Source: SIAF01 sp046152955
GTDB taxonomy: Bacteria > Planctomycetota > Planctomycetia > Planctomycetales > Planctomycetaceae
Length of the DNA stretch: 64,000 nucleotides
Direction of reading: 5' to 3'
Assembly (NCBI GenBank): GCA_046152955.1
Contig: JBJXGA010000270.1
Location: 3,596-67,595, forward strand
Shown: piece after piece, positions 55,137 to 63,943 of the stretch
Layout of the letters: the number at the start of each line of letters is the position of its first letter
Numbering within the stretch: position 1 is the first letter of the stretch
Made by a program: the position numbers and the translations under genes
The notes under the pieces: generated by a model
Databases searched by the model: none
Told to the model about the DNA's origin: nothing
Seen by the model: only the letters and a program-made list of their open reading frames with translations

Positions 55137-56321
55137 ATGACCGACGCCTACCTGCTGGCCGGCGCCCGAACGCCGATTGGGAAATTTCTGGGGGGACTGA
55201 AATCGGTCCCGGTCACCGACCTAGGAGCGCTCGTCATCCGCGAGAGCCTCCGCCGGGCTGCTGTCGAGCCTGCGGAAGTCGACGAAGTGATTATGGGCTT
55301 GATCCTGTCGGGAGGGGTGGGGCAGGCACCGGCGCGGCAAGCGGCAATCCGCGGCGGGCTTCCCCCGCGCGTCGCGGCCTTAACGATCAACAAAGTCTGT
55401 GGATCGGGGCTCAAAGCGGTGATGCTTGCGGCGCAAGCCGTGCGTCTCGGGGATGCCCGGATCGTCGTCGCGGGGGGGATGGAGAGCATGTCGCGGGCGC
55501 CGCATCTCTTGCGCGGCAGCCGCGAGGGAATCAAGTTTGGGGAGATCGTGCTCGACGATTCGATGTTGCGGGACGGATTGTGGTGCGCCTTCGAGGAGTG
55601 CCACATGGGGCAGCACGCCGAGCACACGGCGCGTACCTGCCAGATTTCGCGGCTCGATCAGGATCGCTTCGCGCAATTGAGCCAGGAGCGCGCGGCACGG
55701 GCCGCTGCCGCCGGGGCGTTTCGCGATGAGATTGTGCCGGTCACGGTCAAGTCCAAAGGAGGGCAGACCGAGCTGGCTGTTGATGAAGGCCCCCGCCCCG
55801 AGACGACCGCGGACGCCATGGCGCAGCTCAAACCTGCGTTTGATGCGCAAGGGACGGTCACCGCCGGCAATTCCTCGCTGCTGAGCGACGGCGCCGCGGC
55901 GGTGGTCGTGGCCAACGCCGAAGTGGCCCGCCGCGCGAACCATCCCTGGACGGCGCGGATCGTCGCCTATCACACCAGCGGGGTGGAGCCGCGGGAGATT
56001 TTCCTGGCGCCGGTCGAGGCGATCCGGCAGGTCGTCCGAAAAGCGGGGCTGTCGCTGGAGCAGATCGATTTGTTTGAAATCAACGAAGCCTTTGCAGCGC
56101 AGATGCTGGGTTGCATCCGGGGCCTGGGACTGGACCAGGAACGGGTCAACGTGCATGGCGGAGCGATCGCCCTGGGGCACCCGATCGGCGCCAGCGGCGC
56201 GCGAGTGCTGGTCACGCTGCTGGCGGCCCTGCATCAGCGCAACGCCCGCTACGGAATCGCCAGTCTGTGCCTGGGCGGGGGAAACGCCGTCGCGCTGCTC
56301 GTCGAAAGGACTCCCCTCTGA
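55137..56321 (+). CDS. Acetyl-CoA acetyltransferase (thiolase)
   Basis: 394 residues. It condenses two acetyl-CoA to acetoacetyl-CoA or degrades 3-ketoacyl-CoA. The active-site Cys88 (TINKVCGSGLKAVM), NEAFAAQMLG, GHPIGASGARVL and the second Cys in CLGGGNAVALL are all intact. Length is typical. It follows the BatA-like gene by 5 bases. A TGATG overlap couples it to a tiny downstream ORF. Confidence 0.95.
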   Translation: MTDAYLLAGARTPIGKFLGGLKSVPVTDLGALVIRESLRRAAVEPAEVDEVIMGLILSGGVGQAPARQAAIRGGLPPRVAALTINKVCGSGLKAVMLAAQAVRLGDARIVVAGGMESMSRAPHLLRGSREGIKFGEIVLDDSMLRDGLWCAFEECHMGQHAEHTARTCQISRLDQDRFAQLSQERAARAAAAGAFRDEIVPVTVKSKGGQTELAVDEGPRPETTADAMAQLKPAFDAQGTVTAGNSSLLSDGAAAVVVANAEVARRANHPWTARIVAYHTSGVEPREIFLAPVEAIRQVVRKAGLSLEQIDLFEINEAFAAQMLGCIRGLGLDQERVNVHGGAIALGHPIGASGARVLVTLLAALHQRNARYGIASLCLGGGNAVALLVERTPL

Positions 56322-56461
56322 TGCGCCGCCAGCCTGCGGATCGACTCCTGGAATTCGAAATGCTCCCAGCGGACCGGCTAGTCGCCGGGGCGTTCCTGCC
56401 GCTCTCCCCCCACTGGGCGCGCCTGATGGCCAGGGCCCCGGAATGGAATGACGCCTGGTGA
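56321..56461 (+). CDS. 46-residue coupled small ORF
   Basis: MRRQPADRLLEFEMLPADRL, then VAGAFLPLSPHWARLMARAP and EWNDAW. The start overlaps the thiolase stop (TGATG at 56319-56323) and its stop overlaps the next gene's start (GTGA at 56458-56461), so it is translationally locked on both sides. Too short for a family call. It could be a real small protein or coupling leader. Confidence 0.45.
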   Translation: MRRQPADRLLEFEMLPADRLVAGAFLPLSPHWARLMARAPEWNDAW

Positions 56462-56937
56462 ATGACATCTACGCCTCGTTGGCCTTCGGCATCCTGCTGG
56501 TGGCGATTGGCGCCGGCTTGATTCGCTGGCATGTCGTCACCTGGCGCGCACTGCGCAGCGAACCGGTGTTACAGCCGCGAGAATTGCGTTATTACCGGGC
56601 GCAGTTTCGCCGCCGGATGCAGGTCTCGGTCCTGCTCATCGTCTTGGGGATCATGATCCCATTGGGAGACGCGCTCATGATGCAGCGGCGACTGCCGGGG
56701 GTGGTTGCCGGCTACTGGATCGCCGTTCTGCTACTGACATTTTGGATCGTCGTCCTGGCGGCGCTGGACTGGCTGTCCGGGCAGGCGCATCGGCGTTCGC
56801 TGCGCAACTCGCTGGCAGACATTGCGCGCCAGCGCCGGGAATTGGAAGCCGAAGCGAGCCGACTGCGAGAGCAGCATCGCCAGGGAAACGGAAATGGAAG
56901 AATGTTTGGCGAACTGGACGAACCAGATCTGAACTGA
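56458..56937 (+). CDS. Small membrane protein with C-terminal coiled coil
   Basis: 159 residues, GTG start at 56458. Three hydrophobic segments (about 5-22, 56-74 and 82-103: LAFGILLVAIGAGLIRW, VLLIVLGIMIPLGDALMM, GYWIAVLLLTFWIVVLAALD) are followed by a charged helical tail (RSLRNSLADIARQRRELEAE, then ASRLREQHRQGN). Not recognised. It lies 54 bases before the VirD4-like ATPase, which has no membrane helix itself, so it may anchor that ATPase; this is inference. Confidence 0.7.
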   Translation: MNDIYASLAFGILLVAIGAGLIRWHVVTWRALRSEPVLQPRELRYYRAQFRRRMQVSVLLIVLGIMIPLGDALMMQRRLPGVVAGYWIAVLLLTFWIVVLAALDWLSGQAHRRSLRNSLADIARQRRELEAEASRLREQHRQGNGNGRMFGELDEPDLN

Positions 56938-56991
56938 TGCCTGCCGCCACGAATGGTTCCGGAATTGGTCGAGACCAAAGCGAGATTTCCG

Positions 56992-59118
56992 ATGACTGAT
57001 GAACTGCTCGAACTGGGGTGGCGCGACATCTTATTTGTGTCCGCCGAGACGTTTCGCAAACTCTTGCCGACCGCCTTTCAGCGGTGTGCCTATGACTTGC
57101 CGCAGATCGAGGACAGTACTCGAACGGCCACGGCGTTTCGATCGACCCAAAGCTCGGATCTGTATCGAACGCAATCGCGAACGCAGGCGGTGGTCTGCTG
57201 GCGTCCCAAGTTGACCGATCCGCCGTCGGTTCTGGTGGGCTGGAAGGTGGATGACATTTCGGGAGGAAGGCGGACGCGGCATCCGGCGAAGGGGGCGGAA
57301 TTGGGAGAAGCGTTGCGCGCCGTCGTCGGCGCCTGGTTGGCGGACGAGCGCATTCGAGTTCAGGAGGCGCTGCCTTACAACCTTGTTGTCGGGCCGGGGG
57401 AGTCACTTCCCGGCCCCTTTACGGGAACACTGCGCGACTACGGGGGGTGTGCCGTCGAGTCCGAGTTGCATGACCTCACGGAGGGCTGGCTGCCGTTGGG
57501 AACCTACGCGTTTGGCGAGTCCGACACTCCGGAACGGGTCGGGGCGCCGTTGTATCTGGCACGCTTCCGCAATCAGGGGCGCATGGAACACAACGGCGTG
57601 CTGGTCTGCGCGCCGCAGAATTCGGGCAAGACGCGATTGATCATCCGCTGGGCCAAAGCGGCCAGTCGCGCCACACCTCCGTATGCCACGTTTCTGATTG
57701 ACGTCAAAGGCAACCTGCGGCAAAAACTGGAGAATGAATTAATAGGAGACATCTATTACTTCTCCACCGATCCGCAAGATGAACAGAGCGATCGGATCAA
57801 CTTCCTGGATGGGCCGATGGGACTGAACGCGATGGAGTCGGATCGCATTCGGCAACTCGTGACGGCTCTCATGCCCTCGCGCGGGTGGACGGAACGAGGG
57901 GGACAGGACGAGTACTTCTATCGCAATCGGGTGATCTGGCTCACCGCTTTTGTCCATCTGCTGAAGCAGGCGGAGTGTTACTATCCGGAGTGGTTCACCG
58001 ACGACGAGGGGGAGGAACGGCACGTCGATCTGGGGGATCTGTACGATTTGGTGGCCGACGAAGAGCGGGTCTATTTCTACCTGAACGAATTGACTCGTGC
58101 TGAGGAGATCAATGTGGAGCGGGGCGATCCGGTTCCGGAATGCGGAGTCGCCCACTGGGGCGCCGAACTGGCGCTGCTGCTCAATCCCCAGCGCGTTTCG
58201 ATCGGTCAGCGCCCGGACAAGGAAACGTTTCGAACCTACACTACGGGGTTGCTGGCCGCCCTGGAACCGTTTTCAAGACACGGGACGCTCCATCACCGGG
58301 TCCGCGGCTATGGACCGGGGCGACAGTTTGATCTGGAATCCGTGCTGGACGGCGCCCCCCGCCCGGTGACGGTGATCCTGTCGGCCCGACAGCAGGATTT
58401 GGAAAAAGCGGACGCCGTACTCTCGATGACCATGCGCCGCCTGCAGTGGTTCCTGTTCGACCGCATGGCCGATCCGCAGGCCGAGAACCGGCCCGTCCTG
58501 TTGCTACTGGATGAAACGCGGCGAATTCGCGACTTCAATGCCGCCGAATACATTACGTTTGCCCGCGAAGCCAGAACCAGTTGCGTGCTCGTGTATCAGG
58601 CGCTCGACCAGATTGGAGAACCGGCCCGGATCACCGAGTTGCTGGAGAACATCGGCACGCAGATCTATCTGGGCTCGCTGGTTGGAAACACCGCCCGGTA
58701 TTTCATCGGCATGCTCCCCAAACGCTGGCGGCCGACCTATTCACGCCAAATAATGCGGACGGCGAATACGGAAACCACCACCACCCTGATTGGTCATGAG
58801 ATGGTGGACTATTTCAGCACCACCGACCTGTTCCACCTGCCCGCGGGGAGATGGCCCGCGTTGATCTGTCTGGGAGATCAGCCCCGCCGCAAGCCGTTCC
58901 TGACCGACATGTCCGAGGACAATCCTGGCAATGGGCCGGCGGCGATGTCCGCGACGATTCACCAGCCGGCAGCGACACTCGCACCGAGGCGCCCTCCGGC
59001 CCCCTGGGAGTCCGGTTGGGCGCCCCGGATCGCCACCGCGGAGGATTTGGGTGGCTCGGAAGAGGATGAACTAGTGATCAGTCCGCCTCCACCCTCGGAG
59101 AACTCTCCGCGGGAGTAA
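56992..59118 (+). CDS. VirD4/TraG-like coupling ATPase without membrane segments
   Basis: 708 residues from ATG at 56992; ATG at 56953 would add 13. A 180-residue N-terminal domain precedes Walker A (VLVCAPQNSGKTRLI, about 205-217). Walker B is RPVLLLLDETRRIRDF (about 500-510), followed by FAREARTSCVLVYQALDQIG, the sensor region of VirD4/TraG type ATPases. Many secretion and conjugation coupling proteins have these features but also two N-terminal membrane helices, absent here. The C-terminal tail is disordered and Pro-rich. It could move a protein or DNA substrate. Neighbouring genes are listed below; no relaxase or other type IV component is in view. Confidence 0.82.
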   Translation: MTDELLELGWRDILFVSAETFRKLLPTAFQRCAYDLPQIEDSTRTATAFRSTQSSDLYRTQSRTQAVVCWRPKLTDPPSVLVGWKVDDISGGRRTRHPAKGAELGEALRAVVGAWLADERIRVQEALPYNLVVGPGESLPGPFTGTLRDYGGCAVESELHDLTEGWLPLGTYAFGESDTPERVGAPLYLARFRNQGRMEHNGVLVCAPQNSGKTRLIIRWAKAASRATPPYATFLIDVKGNLRQKLENELIGDIYYFSTDPQDEQSDRINFLDGPMGLNAMESDRIRQLVTALMPSRGWTERGGQDEYFYRNRVIWLTAFVHLLKQAECYYPEWFTDDEGEERHVDLGDLYDLVADEERVYFYLNELTRAEEINVERGDPVPECGVAHWGAELALLLNPQRVSIGQRPDKETFRTYTTGLLAALEPFSRHGTLHHRVRGYGPGRQFDLESVLDGAPRPVTVILSARQQDLEKADAVLSMTMRRLQWFLFDRMADPQAENRPVLLLLDETRRIRDFNAAEYITFAREARTSCVLVYQALDQIGEPARITELLENIGTQIYLGSLVGNTARYFIGMLPKRWRPTYSRQIMRTANTETTTTLIGHEMVDYFSTTDLFHLPAGRWPALICLGDQPRRKPFLTDMSEDNPGNGPAAMSATIHQPAATLAPRRPPAPWESGWAPRIATAEDLGGSEEDELVISPPPPSENSPRE

Positions 59119-59141
59119 CGCCCTCTGTTAGGAAGATGCCA

Positions 59142-60203
59142 ATGGACATTCCCATTGCCCTCGCGATCGGACGCAGCACGCCGGGTCGGAAGATTCGATT
59201 GCAACCCGGCACATACCGAGAAGGCGTGCAGATCACGAAGGCCATCGAATTGTGGGGAGAATCTCCCGGCGCCGTGTCGCTCCAGGGGCCTTCGAACCAG
59301 CCGGCCCTGTTGGTGGAAACTGACGCCGTCGTTTCCGGCCTCTCGATCGAAGGCAGCGACACTCCTGGCGCCGTCGCCGTGCGAGTCAGCTCCGGCCGCC
59401 TGCAGATGGAGAACTGTGAACTGTCTTCCAATCGACTGACGATCTGCGTCGCCGGGCCAACGGCAGAATTGTTGCTCCGCGGTTGTCGCATCCTGCGTTC
59501 GGGTTTCGCCATTGAGGTTTCCAATGGGGCACGATTGCGGATGGAGGATTGTGAAATCAGCGGGACGCGGTTGTTTGCTCTGGTGGTCAAGCAACGTGCG
59601 GCGGCGACGATCGTGCGAACGCGTTTTGCCGAAACGCGACTGGGTGGGGTGGTGGTCCAGGAAGAGTCGCAGGCCAGCTTTGAAACGTGCGAGTTTGCTG
59701 ACAATCCCGCTCCCGCCGAGAATCAACCGCTGCTGGAAGCGCAGCTCCAGGTGGATGGCAGTCACGTGCGAATGCATCAGTGCTGGTTGCACGGTGGCAC
59801 GGGCTGTGGCATTCTGCTGGGAGAACGGGCAAACTTGAACATGGCGCAGTGCCGGATTACTGGCCATGGGAAAGCGGGAGTCCAAGTCGGAGCCAATTCG
59901 TACCTGACACTGGAAGAGTGTCAGATTGAGGCCAACCGGGGGGCAGGGTTGATCGTCGCCGACGGCGGGCGCGCCGCAGGGACCGATGTGGTGTGCGCCG
60001 ACAACGGTGCAGCAGGAATCGCGGTGATGAACCAGGGGATCGTCGAGATGAAAAAAACTCGCGTTCGTGGTAATCTGGTGGGGATGGTGCTGATGCGCGG
60101 TGCGCGGGCCAGTCTGGTCGAATGCGACCTGACGGAGAATACGCAGGGGCCGATTCGGGCCGACGCGGACTGTCCTGTCGACCTCAGTCAAACGAAATAC
60201 TGA
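59142..60203 (+). CDS. Right-handed beta-helix repeat protein
   Basis: 353 residues from ATG at 59142 (AGGAAG six bases upstream). Start to end is a parallel beta-helix: IRLQPGTYREGVQITKAIEL, then repeating turns such as LQMENCELSSNRLTICV, LRMEDCEISGTRLFALVV, NMAQCRITGHGKAGVQV and LTLEECQIEANRGAGLIV. No catalytic motif of pectate lyase is evident. No signal peptide, so unlike most such proteins it would be cytoplasmic unless exported another way. It follows the VirD4-like ATPase by 23 bases. Confidence 0.85.
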   Translation: MDIPIALAIGRSTPGRKIRLQPGTYREGVQITKAIELWGESPGAVSLQGPSNQPALLVETDAVVSGLSIEGSDTPGAVAVRVSSGRLQMENCELSSNRLTICVAGPTAELLLRGCRILRSGFAIEVSNGARLRMEDCEISGTRLFALVVKQRAAATIVRTRFAETRLGGVVVQEESQASFETCEFADNPAPAENQPLLEAQLQVDGSHVRMHQCWLHGGTGCGILLGERANLNMAQCRITGHGKAGVQVGANSYLTLEECQIEANRGAGLIVADGGRAAGTDVVCADNGAAGIAVMNQGIVEMKKTRVRGNLVGMVLMRGARASLVECDLTENTQGPIRADADCPVDLSQTKY

Positions 60204-60272
60204 CGCCCTGCCGGCGCAGGTCGCCGGGAGAGCGCCCAACCATTCCATTTGAGACCTCCAGAGCGCGTCTCC

Positions 60273-61172
60273 ATGTCCACCGAACAGTTTCTGGCGCTGC
60301 GTGGTCAGAAGATTTTTCAATGCAATTTTGCGGCCGGTCCGGTCCCTCAGGAGTTTTTGGGGACGGCGGTGGGAGGGCTGCGGGGGATCGTTGACAAATT
60401 CACCGGGCGCGCCGTCTGGAACGTCGCTCACCAGCCATTGCCATTGCCGGGCAAACCGGGGGCGTTTTACGTGTTCGCCACCGCGACCTACTCGGTGGCC
60501 AGCATCTCCGGCTCGGTCGGATTGACTTTGGGGGCGCTCCCGGAAGGGATGGCCGGTACGACGTTTCTTACGGTCTTCGAAGACTCGATGGGCTGGGACA
60601 TCGGTACGGCGGAAATGTCAATGGATACTGCCTTGCAGGTCATTTCGCGGTTCCTGGGGACGCAGTTCCCCTTGAACGGAGGCTGGCGAATGACCAAAGG
60701 GCTGTGGCGCTTCCAGCATCGATTTGCCGCGCCCGAAGGGGTTCCCCCTCCGCCTCCCTCGCCAGAGCCGGAACCAGCAGGGGGAGGTTGGCCCGAGGAC
60801 TTCTTCACTCATCCTGTCTCGTCGCGGCGTTTCACCGGTACGTTCTGGGGAATCTCCGGTGACGAATTGCTGCAACTGGTTGCCGGGGCGTTGCAGGAGG
60901 CCTGGCGGTTGGATGCGAGCACGGAACTGGTCAACGGGGTGCCGCTGAAGTATTTCATCGGCGACAACCTGGCTTGGTCTGGCCAGGCGCTGGGAACGTA
61001 CTTTGCCATCCGTCCCAAAGACGAGGGAATCTTCCTGTTTCTGAGTTTTGCCGATTCGCGCGGCTGGAGTGCTCCCGAAGCCCAATCAGCATTACAATAT
61101 TCCGTGAACGCGATCGTCCAGAATCTGCAAACTCGCATCTCCGGAGCGACCCTGACAGGGGAGCCCAATTGA
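60273..61172 (+). CDS. Protein of two related halves, unknown function
   Basis: 299 residues from ATG at 60273. Residues 5-135 (KIFQCNFAAGPVPQEFLGTA, LGALPEGMAGTTFLTVFEDS, MGWDIGTAEMSMDTALQVIS) and 170-290 (FTGTFWGISGDELLQLVAG, GIFLFLSFADSRGWSAPEAQ, SALQYSVNAIVQNLQT) show the same strand-helix pattern with GW and helix ends in matching places. A Pro-rich linker (PPPPPSPEPEPAGGG) joins them. It suggests an internal duplication. No known family. It lies 69 bases after the beta-helix gene and 65 before the nuclease-like gene. Confidence 0.72.
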   Translation: MSTEQFLALRGQKIFQCNFAAGPVPQEFLGTAVGGLRGIVDKFTGRAVWNVAHQPLPLPGKPGAFYVFATATYSVASISGSVGLTLGALPEGMAGTTFLTVFEDSMGWDIGTAEMSMDTALQVISRFLGTQFPLNGGWRMTKGLWRFQHRFAAPEGVPPPPPSPEPEPAGGGWPEDFFTHPVSSRRFTGTFWGISGDELLQLVAGALQEAWRLDASTELVNGVPLKYFIGDNLAWSGQALGTYFAIRPKDEGIFLFLSFADSRGWSAPEAQSALQYSVNAIVQNLQTRISGATLTGEPN

Positions 61173-61237
61173 AACCGGCGACCTGTCCGATCAGGCTGGC
61201 CCCTGGACAACTCTCCCTGCGCTGGAGGCATTGAACC

Positions 61238-62473
61238 ATGAGTGATCGTTCCGGCTCCACACCCGATTCAAGCGCCCGATCGCCGTCCAAGAAGCGATTG
61301 GTCGTTTCCGCAAAACCTGTTGCCAGCACCAACCCGCCACCATCAGTAAAAGCCACCATGCGCCCCGCGGCCGCGGCGGTCGTGACACGCGAGAAAAGTG
61401 CCAAACCGTCGACGGCGCCTTCTCCGACCACACTGCGGGTCAATCCGCCTCCCTCCCAACAGCCAACGCCGGCCGCACCACCCGCCGGGGGAACGCGCCC
61501 GGCTTCGGCCGCAGCACCGGCCGGCCCGACGGGTTCTGCGACCGGGAAACCAGCGTCCGCCACTGTTCGAACTGAGCCGTTCACTCCAGGCGAAAACCGA
61601 CTCAGCCAGGCAGAGTTCCAGGCGGCGCTCGAGCACCAACATCCGCAGCACTACACCGACGTCCGGCAGCGGTTCATGCTGAGAGTCGGGCGGGTGACCG
61701 CCCGGCTCCTCAACAGCAATCCCGAGTTCATCGACAAACTCAAGAATGGCGACTGGAAGGGGGCCGGTAATCAGTGGCACAACACCGCCGATCGCGTGCT
61801 CAAGAAGATGGTCAAATCGGGTAAGGCGCCCCGAGAACTCCAGGTGGAGTCCGAAAAGACGCTGAAGGATGGCAAAGGAGGGAGTCGTGTTGATGCCATC
61901 ATCGCCGACTTGAAACGCCAGTTCGCCATCTTTGACTATAAAACGAACGCCAAGAGCGCTCTCAAGTCCGGTCCGCAAGCTGACAAGCATTCCGATCATA
62001 CGGAGAAACACCCTGATTATGGCGCCAAGCCGACGGTCCATCAGGCCATCAATTGGGTCGATCTGATTCGAAAGTACGCCCCCAATGCAGCATCTCACAT
62101 CCCGGCGACCGGTCAGCCCAAATCCGCCGGTGCGACAAAATCGGCTGCCAGGGGCGCCCATCGGGCAGTGACCGGCGCGGCAAAACCATCGGCCTCCGGT
62201 ATGGCGGTAAATCCGACGGCAAAATCGACGGCAAAATCGGCGACCAAATCGACCGGGGGAAAAAGTACGGGACAGGCCGTCCCTCAGGGAAGTCCGCCAA
62301 TCGCCGGACGCGCGGCCGCAGCGCAAATGCGCGTCCTTCGTGCGGGAGGCGGCGCCACGGGAACCAGCGCGGCGCCGACGGCAAAGCCGCTCGTCGTTTC
62401 GGCACCAACCGCGGCCAATGTCAAACCTCCTACCGGGTCGTCTGCCGGTCCGCAAGTGGGCAGGACGCACTGA
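61238..62473 (+). CDS. Putative PD-(D/E)xK nuclease core with disordered tails
   Basis: 411 residues. The first 115 residues (Ser/Pro/Ala/Lys) and last 130 (AKSTAKSATKSTGGKSTG, PTAKPLVVSAPTAANVK) are low-complexity and basic. The middle (about 122-285) is a helical-beta core with ELQVESEKTL, SRVDAIIADLKRQFAIFDYK and TN; the D...(n)...D-x-K arrangement (RVDAII, then FDYK) matches PD-(D/E)xK nucleases. Such cores occur in polymorphic toxins. It ends the plus-strand run; GGAGG lies 11 bases before ATG. A secreted DNA-cleaving effector or a DNA-binding processing factor are possible; neither is proven. Confidence 0.68.
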   Translation: MSDRSGSTPDSSARSPSKKRLVVSAKPVASTNPPPSVKATMRPAAAAVVTREKSAKPSTAPSPTTLRVNPPPSQQPTPAAPPAGGTRPASAAAPAGPTGSATGKPASATVRTEPFTPGENRLSQAEFQAALEHQHPQHYTDVRQRFMLRVGRVTARLLNSNPEFIDKLKNGDWKGAGNQWHNTADRVLKKMVKSGKAPRELQVESEKTLKDGKGGSRVDAIIADLKRQFAIFDYKTNAKSALKSGPQADKHSDHTEKHPDYGAKPTVHQAINWVDLIRKYAPNAASHIPATGQPKSAGATKSAARGAHRAVTGAAKPSASGMAVNPTAKSTAKSATKSTGGKSTGQAVPQGSPPIAGRAAAAQMRVLRAGGGATGTSAAPTAKPLVVSAPTAANVKPPTGSSAGPQVGRTH

Positions 62474-62519
62474 ATCGCACGTAGCCACTACGGATTTCCT
62501 GGACGAATGAATTCCTCCG

Positions 62520-63005
62520 TCAGGGATTCGACTGGGACGAATCCTCGACCATTTTCGCCGCCCCCGTCGGCGGAGTCCTCTCGCGCGCCATTGCAAGAGG
62601 CCAGGCGGACAACGGGAGAGATTCGATCCCTCCCTCGTTGCCTCCCAGGCCCAGAGTCACCACCCCGTCGGTTACGATCTGCGCGGCCTCCGACGCGTCG
62701 ATTTCAATGCTCTGCGTCGTCTTTTCTCCCTTGGGAAAGGCGACATAGACCACGATCAATTCCCCGTGTGGGTCGAGGGCCGCCTGGTTGACGCGCATCG
62801 CCGGGGACTGGAGTTTCACCATTCTGCCGCCGATCAATATGGACACGATGGCGTTGGGCGGAGAGAGATGATTCTTCAATTCCTGCTCGACATTCTTGAA
62901 CTCCAAATCCGGCGTTTCCTGCTTGCCGCAGCCGATTGACCAAACAAGCAATACGCTGCAACTGGCGGCAAGGAGCCGATGACGATAGGGCACTTTAGCG
63001 GACAT
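62520..63005 (-). CDS. Putative lipoprotein
   Basis: 161 residues from ATG at 63005 (AAGGAA nearby). A lipoprotein signal (HRLLAASCSVLLVWSIGCGK) ends at a Cys with a non-canonical lipobox. A domain with EFKNVEQELKNHLSPPNAIV and LIVVYVAFPKGEKTTQSIEI follows. No family recognised. It is convergent with the nuclease-like gene, 46 bases away. Confidence 0.7.
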   Translation of the reverse strand: MSAKVPYRHRLLAASCSVLLVWSIGCGKQETPDLEFKNVEQELKNHLSPPNAIVSILIGGRMVKLQSPAMRVNQAALDPHGELIVVYVAFPKGEKTTQSIEIDASEAAQIVTDGVVTLGLGGNEGGIESLPLSAWPLAMARERTPPTGAAKMVEDSSQSNP

Positions 63006-63395
63006 CGTGATTCCTTGGTCAATGGGCGCCTTTGTCAGCGCTGGGCAGGTACCGAACGAATGCCGAACCGGCTGTGTGACGATTCCAGTTGGATGAGTCC
63101 ATGTCATCCGTCTGCGCCGTGGCGCCTCGGCAAGCACCAGCAAAAAGCATAGCAACAAAAGGCCAAAACCGGGAGTATGACGCTGGATGTTGGTGATCGA
63201 GTTGTCGCGCGGCACTCCCCGCGTCCGATGCGGCGCATCTGACGGTCGGCGAGCCCATAGACCTGAAACTGACGGATTGGCGCCACCGTGTGGAGATTCC
63301 GGATCGCAGCTTCCTGCAGTCGGTGATCCCCCTCAATTCGCTGCTTCGCCCGGCGGACTGTTTCCGGGTTCAGCGCCTGCTGGACGCATCGTTCT
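63006..63395. other. Gene-free stretch upstream of the lipoprotein gene
   Basis: About 390 bases. Several overlapping ORFs on both strands show mixed composition; none is a recognisable protein. The minus-strand lipoprotein promoter should lie near 63010-63060. A stretch on the minus strand (GVPRDNSITNIQRHTPGFG) may be degraded coding sequence. Confidence 0.4.
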
Positions 63396-63596
63396 TCAAG
63401 GCACGCCCCGGCCTTTCTTGAGTGAAACTCCAACGTCCGACAGCAGCGGTGGTCCCTCCAACTCCTGCGAGTAAAGCGCGGCGCTATCGTCCATACCGTC
63501 GCCAACATCGTCCTCTGGGACAAAGTAGAAGTCGTTGAGCTCCTTCGCGGTCGTCGGCATCCCTTGGGCCTTCAGCGCCGCCAGTTCGGCATCCAA
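63396..63596 (-). pseudogene. Fragment of a planctomycete lipoprotein-like gene
   Basis: About 67 codons from a TTG at 63596. The frame reads DAELAALKAQGMPTTAKELN, then DFYFVPEDDVGDGMDDSAAL and YSQELEGPPLLSDVG, closely like the N-terminal part of a common planctomycete exported-protein type (L-x-A-E-L-A-A-L-K-A-x-G-x-P-x-T, then E-L-N-x-F-Y-x-V-P). It stops early at 63396, and no continuation was found in another frame. Upstream no good start exists, so it is probably a remnant. Confidence 0.5.
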
Positions 63597-63600
63597 TGGA

Positions 63601-63943
63601 GGGGTGAAGAGGACTCTGGGGTCTTGCCGTCAACCCGATGCGTGAAAGCCGGTTGCACCGCCAGCTTGATGCGTGCGCCAGCTTGATGCGTTGTGTTTGC
63701 ACGTAGCGGCGGATACGCTGTTACAGTTCAAAGCGCCAGTCAATTGATGATCAGAATGGAGTCGCCCATGTTTTGTCGCAGTGAGTTGCAGAGCCTTCAA
63801 GAGCACCAGGATTACCCGTCGATTTCGCTGCTCGCCCCGACGCATCGAACGGCCCCCGCGAACAAGCGCGACCCGTAACTGCTCAATAACCCCTCGGAAA
63901 CTGGTATTTACACGAAAGTGGGTTTTCGGGAAAGGTATGGCGC
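63601..63943. other. Gene-free stretch before the right-end gene
   Basis: About 340 bases. It contains two close repeats, GCTTGATGCG-type (CCAGCTTGATGCGTGCGCCA then GCTTGATGCGTTGTG, 63660-63695). No convincing gene. The promoter of the plus-strand gene at 63944 is expected near its right end. Confidence 0.4.
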
